NCBI RefSeq assembly: GCF_963678635.1 | Contig: NC_087062.1 | Location: forward strand, 98,015,705 to 98,075,704 | Reading direction: 5' to 3' | DNA: 60,000 nt | Origin: Symsagittifera roscoffensis | Taxonomy: Eukaryota; Xenacoelomorpha; Acoela; Convolutidae | Shown: one piece after another, positions 55,240 to 60,000 of the stretch | How positions within the stretch are numbered: the stretch's first letter is position 1 | Layout of the letters: the number at the start of each line of letters is the position of its first letter | The notes under the pieces: model-generated | Database searches by the model: none | The model's input: the letters and a program-made list of their open reading frames with translations, nothing else | What the model was told of the DNA's origin: nothing | Program-made: the position numbers and the translations under genes

Positions 55240-56796
55240 AGTAAAAACTTGTTCTTAAAACTGACTGACATTAAACTCATTTTAGTTACTTTGTTGATTC
55301 TTGAGTTGTTTACCGACTTATTTTACTTCCTGGTTCTTGAGCGTGCTACTATGTGAGTACAAATTTAAATTCTAGAGTGTGTTTTATGATTGTTATGTTG
55401 AGGTAAGGCGAGTTTTAGGTTGATCCATCTGAAATGGATCAAAGTTCCACTGTCTAAGAAAAAAGCAACTTAACGGATTGTTCCAACCCGGTTTTTAACG
55501 GCGTTCATGTATTTTGGGTATCTAGAGACCTAAGTATGGGGACGTTTCTAATTCTAGAGTGGGGGGATATTTTAGTAGTAGCCTTTAAGCTGTAACGGGT
55601 CGTAGTCTCATGTCACAAGCGAACCGAACTGGCTCCGACCGTTCTTGAGGTAGAAAAACACAAGAGATAGTGTCCCTGACCCTTGAGCCAGTGGTTATAG
55701 GGCCTATTTTTCTTAAGCCTCATGTGTGACTGCAGTAGACGAATGTTACATAGTGTTTTTATGGCGCTCCTGGGTGTTTACATCAAGACTACGGAGTCGA
55801 ACCCACTTGAGACAGCTTCGGGCTGAATGCCCATTCTAGAGTACCGGCGGTACGGTTCGACAGGAACGTGCAAACCTTCCGGTTGTACCGTGATAGCTTT
55901 TTAAGAAAACTCGAGAAAATTTCCTGGTACGCTCTCCGAACGAGGCTTAGCTAACCGAGTAAAGGGGGGCAACTAGGGAGACAAAAACACGAGCAAAAAG
56001 ACAAAAAGCAAAACAAAAACCAAAAAAGAATAGAAAAAGGAACAAAAACCATAAAACGAAAAAAGACAGTGACTTTGACACCAGATTAGTTGGATCAAAC
56101 CTTTATATTAATTAAATAGTATACCCATACTGTTTTACAAGTTCGATCGTTTCGATCAACCTAGCAATTTAAACCAGTAAACCGAATAAAGTGCCCGAAG
56201 TGGGGCGTCGTCAAGGGTTTTCAGATAGCTTGGAACTTAGCTGGACCAATAGGAGACTTGACTGGAAGAGGTGACCAGCCGAGTGGGAAAGTGGTTCAGG
56301 GACACTTGAGCTGAACCAATAGGAGACTGGACTGGAACAGGTGACCAGTCGAGTGGGAAAGCAGCCAAGAAGGATTTGGCAATTCTCGAGTTCTCAAGTT
56401 GGGCAGAACGGGTATCGTTAGAATCCACATTACATTATAGGAGATAAGTGTAAAATTGGATAAGCGAAATCCCCCAGTTTTGAGGAACGTTTTTACTTGA
56501 GCAGGCCTGGAAACAGGTCTACGGTTTTCTCTTGAGAGGTTTAGCACCCGGCGCTTAAAGTAATTTTTAGGCTTAAGAAGGGGGGCTAGAAAGGGGGGAG
56601 GTTAGAAGGGGGACTGGTTAAGTTAGAGGTTGGCGGTTGTAAATTGTAAAAAGGGGGAAATTAGAGTAACTAATTAGTCGACATCGTTGACTTAGTTACA
56701 TTAGAAATTAACACGCGTTGGTAATATTAGGTGGAGATCCAAAATTCAACTCGAGTTAAGACTGGTACGCTGGTTGGTTTGGTAGGGGGGACCGGA

Positions 56797-56804
56797 TATA
56801 AATA
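56797..56804 (+). promoter_or_regulatory. TATA box of the LTR element
   Basis: tataaata preceded by a G-rich stretch (gtaggggggaccgga), about 1.4 kb before the gag ATG. Suits a U3 core promoter; transcription start not determined. Confidence 0.45.
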
Positions 56805-57214
56805 GCTTTTGTGAAACCCCATAAGATCACTAGTGGGGGGAGGAAAACGCGTGGCAATTAGGTACCAGACATTTTTTTCGACGAAAGGTAGACATTGGTC
56901 ACCTTTGAATTTCAGGTGGGCTCATTTTTCTGTTTTTATTATTTTTCTTACTTAGATTTTTGTTGCATTTTAGTGAGGATTTGTGTTTGGTTTTATACGA
57001 ACAGGTGATCACAAGATACCTGCGCACCTACATTGAAATAGAAACAACCAAAAAGAAGAGGGGGGTCAGCATTTGGCTTTTAAGAGAGGGTTTTTGGGAA
57101 AATTTTACTAGAGCTTGAGTGGTGGTACAAGGTACGGTGATTCAAGAAGACCCTACAACGAGGAAGACACTCCGTGACGAGTCTTGGGACAGTACCGAAG
57201 AATTCTTGTGACAG

Positions 57215-57915
57215 AGCAGTCTTGGGACAGTGGTCTTGGGACAGGGTCTTGGGACAGTGGTCTTGGGACAGGGTCTTGGGACAGTGGTCTTGGGACAGGG
57301 TCTTGGGACAGTGGTCTTGGGACAGTGGTCTTGGGACAGTGGTCTTGGGACAGGGTCTTGGGACAGTGGTCTTGGGACGGGGTCTTGGGACAGTGGTCTT
57401 GGGACAAGGGTCTTGGGACAGGGTCTTGGGACAGGGTCTTGGGACAGTGGTCTTGGGACAGGGTCTTGGGACAGGGTCTTGAAACAGTGGTCTTGGGACA
57501 GGGTCTTGGGACAGTGGTCTTGGGACAGGGTCTTGGGACAGTGGTCTTGGGACAGTGGTCTTGGGACAAGGGTCTTGGGACACTAGTCTTGGGACACTAG
57601 CCTTGGGACACTGGTCTTGGGACACTGGTCTTGGGACAGTAGTCTTGGGACACTAGCCTTGGGACAGTAGTCTTGGGACACCAGCCTTGGGACACTGGTC
57701 TTGGGACACTACCCTTGGGACACTAGTCTTGGGACAGTAGTCTTGGGACACTAGCCTTGGGACACTAGTCTTGGGACACTAGCCTTGGGACACTGGTCTT
57801 GGGACACTGCCCTTGGGACACTAGTCTTGGGACAGTAGTCTTGGGACAGTAGTCTTGGGACACTAGCCTTGGGACACTAGTCTTGGGACAGTAGTCTTGG
57901 TACAAGGGTCTTAGG
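57215..57915 (+). repeat. CTTGGGACA minisatellite, about 50 units of 13-14 bp
   Basis: Left part alternates gtcttgggacagtg (14) and gtcttgggacagg (13); right part uses tagtcttgggacac and tagccttgggacac. Mixed unit length means no frame is kept, although chance open frames exist on both strands. Occasional variants (cttgaaaca at 57479, cttggtaca at 57897) mark old units. Confidence 0.95.
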
Positions 57916-58205
57916 ACACTAGCGGAGAGTACTGTGATAGTGACGAATAGTCTTGGGACGGTATAAAAATTGAAGTAGAATCACAACAAGTGTGTCTTAA
58001 GACAGAATAAGACAAATCGAAATAGGTACGGTTAAGACCAAATTAAGGAAAGTTTTTCGGAGGTTTTAGAAAGAGAATTGGATAAGGTTTTTAACACGTT
58101 GTACAGAATTTGTTACCACAAAAAAAAAAAAATATTTTTTTTACCCTTAGAATAGAATCGTGTATATAATAAAATTGTAAATAGGAGCAGTTGTAAATAG
58201 AAATA

Positions 58206-60000
58206 ATGAGGCGGAGTAGGGTACCGGTGCTCGAAAAAAGGTCAAGTGGATCAAACACGAAATATAATTCATCGCTGCGCGGAACGACATCAACGGGCCC
58301 AAAGATAACGAAGACGAACTTTTCAGTTAACATGGTCAGCACAAGGAGTACAGCGGAGAATAGGGCGAAAGAGGGCACGGAAGGGGAGCGAGTAGAACCC
58401 ACCATCGAGATTGATCTAGAGACACCCGATCAAAGTGTGGATGAAACAAGGAAGATGGCGACAGAGTCAACTCCAATGCCCAATGCAGAGGAACCGAACC
58501 AGAAACCCATAGAGTTCTCACCGATAGATGACGCGGAAGATGCAATAGGCAACACCGAAGAAACGGTGAAAGAAGACTCTCAAGTAAAGAGGACATCTTT
58601 TACGGAAAAATTGGGAATAATGTTCGGAATAAAAACAAAAGAAAACGTGACTGAAGAACCAAAAGCAGAAACAGCACGAACATTTGGGACAGTGAGCACG
58701 AAGACCTCAGAAGCCAATCCAAGAGAGGAACAAGCTAAAGCAGAGGCTACGGCCGAAGAGAGACCGACAGCTGACCATGAAGAGACTACCATTGAGCTGG
58801 GTGACTTGTTGGCGAAATTAAATCAGATTGACAAAAGACTTAAGCACAGTGAAGAAGACAGAGAGGTGATAAAAAAAGGAGATAAGATACAACAAGCACG
58901 AGTATCTAGACAGTTATTTTAACCTAGCTAAGGCAACAGATGAGAGACTCAAGGAAATGTCAGATAAGGTAGAAGCCACCAATGAAGAACGAGAAAAGAA
59001 CATCAAAACAGACATGCAACAGTTGAAGAACCGATATGATGATGTCAACAGCCAATTAGGGAGCCTGGAAAGGAGAATGGACACAATGAGCAAGAGTCAA
59101 GCCGAGAGTTCGTGTGCAATACAGGCGAAGTTGGATGCAATCTTGAGAGGTTCCACTCCACAAGAAAGACCGGCAGCGGATCGTACGCAAAGCACCAGAG
59201 TTGACTTTGTAGAACCACAAAGGAACAAACGGCAATCGACACCGTTGCCCTTAACCAGGGATGCGATAAGCATAGCACCAACAGCTGCGAAAACAATAAT
59301 GAAGAATGGAACGTCGAATACAACGACTGCTCCGGGAGATTCAACAGCTAACAGCAACACAGGACCGGATGCTATGACATGGGCCAGCACTTGGGAGATG
59401 ATGAACAGGACTCTAGAGGCCTTCGCCACGAGGAACACTGACTCGAGCGACAGGAGAGAGGGAAAATCAAGAAAGACATTCAAGAAGCCAAAAGAATTCA
59501 AAGACGACTCCGATGGATGCATTGACACTTGGGTGGAAGTGATGAGATTACATCTAGAACAAGACAACTTGAGTGACGAAAGACAAGCATGTACAGCCAT
59601 ACTGAGCAACTTGGAAGGAACGGCATTAAAATGCGTGGTCGCAAAGAAGGAGGAAGAACGCGACACCGCGGACAAGATCTTCGAGATATTGCTGAATCGA
59701 TTCGGGTCAGGCATGAAGGGTCACCAAGCGATGATGCGATTTGAAAAGAGAAGGCAGAGGGACGACGAGTCAATAGATCGGTTCCTAGATGACCTCGAGA
59801 GCTTGAGAAGGAGGAGTGACCCAGAGGAGTCGACAAATAGAAGGAACTTTAGCATTGCCTCGAAGTTCATCGATGGGGTGAAAAGTGATGACTTAAGGAC
59901 AATGTTAGCAACATACTACACATTGTCGAAGGACAGCGCACCCACCCCAGAAGAAATGAGACAGAAATCAAGAGAATACATGCTGATGAAACCTAAGAAG
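58206..60000 (+). CDS. LTR-retrotransposon gag, one frameshift, runs off window
   Basis: ATG at 58206 opens 239 codons of charged, Glu/Thr-rich sequence ending at 58922. The true continuation is one base forward: from about 58873 to the window end that second frame is open ('NLAKATDERLKEMSDKVEAT', a coiled coil). It then carries the gag core: 'FKKPKEFKDDSDGCIDTWVE', 'SNLEGTALKCVV', 'ILLNRFGSG', 'RDDESIDRFLDDLESLRR'. The switch lies at or after the A7 run 58871-58877. Gag forms the element's particle in the cytoplasm. Protease and polymerase, if present, lie beyond 60000. A +1 shift here is more likely a mutation or sequence error than programmed. Confidence 0.85.

Larger units (their letters stand above)
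55240..58205 (+). mobile_element. leader region of a Ty3-type LTR retrotransposon
   Basis: Non-coding, relatively GC-rich DNA upstream of gag. It shares an LTR-like block with 7380-7810 (near 55661-55780), has a TATA box at 56797 and a large minisatellite. Exact LTR ends cannot be set because the 3' LTR is outside the window. The segment near 56225-56420 contains a roughly 85-bp direct duplication (gaccaataggagact.gactg then gaacaggtgaccag). Confidence 0.55.

Noticed and set aside
57080-57625. Long repetitive open frames on both strands (Pro/Lys/Thr- and Trp/Gly/Leu-rich)
   Set aside because: They are the CTTGGGACA minisatellite read in frames that happen to lack stops; several frames on both strands are open at once.
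57215-57915. CRISPR array
   Set aside because: Unit of 13-14 bp with no unique spacers, in animal DNA; it is a minisatellite.
58206-58922. Independent 239-codon gene
   Set aside because: Its natural continuation lies one base over and contains the gag core, so it is the N-terminal part of gag.

Overview
This is AT-rich eukaryotic DNA, most likely from an invertebrate animal. It carries spliced genes with GT-AG introns, a canonical nuclear tRNA-Ser(AGA), a BEL/Pao LTR retrotransposon (a group confined to animals), at least two other LTR-retrotransposon gag regions, and many hAT-like and other MITEs. I cannot place it more finely. Most of the window is repeats and intron. Two protein-coding genes can be modelled, plus one intact tRNA.

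Layout. 0-2 kb: decayed Ty3-type gag. 2-9.3 kb: decayed, relatively GC-rich repetitive DNA with a 4 x 96-bp tandem repeat, GAGCGGTTT arrays, a broken tRNA-Arg copy and LTR-like sequence. 9.3-26 kb: no gene except tRNA-Ser at 17.1 kb, but a dense set of MITEs, foldback palindromes and a 2.3-kb TIR element filled with GATTATAATC-type sequence. 27.9-35.9 kb (+ strand): a two-exon 12-helix MFS transporter of about 452 aa, closest in its motifs to SLC18B1. Its 6.6-kb intron holds a defective antisense BEL/Pao element inserted into the terminal repeat of a MITE. 36-39.9 kb: repeats.

39.9-54.6 kb (- strand): a multi-exon atypical E2F (E2F7/8-like) with two winged-helix DNA-binding domains. Seven exons join in consistent reading phase from 49.2 kb down to the stop at 39.9 kb, and a probable first coding exon lies at 54.3-54.6 kb. 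Its introns hold tandem duplications with tRNA-like modules, a recurrent TATATAAG-containing repeat, and hAT MITEs. 55.2-60 kb (+ strand): the 5' part of a Ty3-type LTR retrotransposon, with LTR-like leader, TATA box, a roughly 50-unit CTTGGGACA minisatellite, and a gag reading frame that runs off the window and carries one frameshift.

No operon-like or defence-type gene system is visible. The two host genes are transcribed towards each other (stops at 35.9 and 39.9 kb). The interest lies in the split E2F with a degenerate first DNA-contact motif, the nested insertion, and several unusual palindromic or array-like elements.
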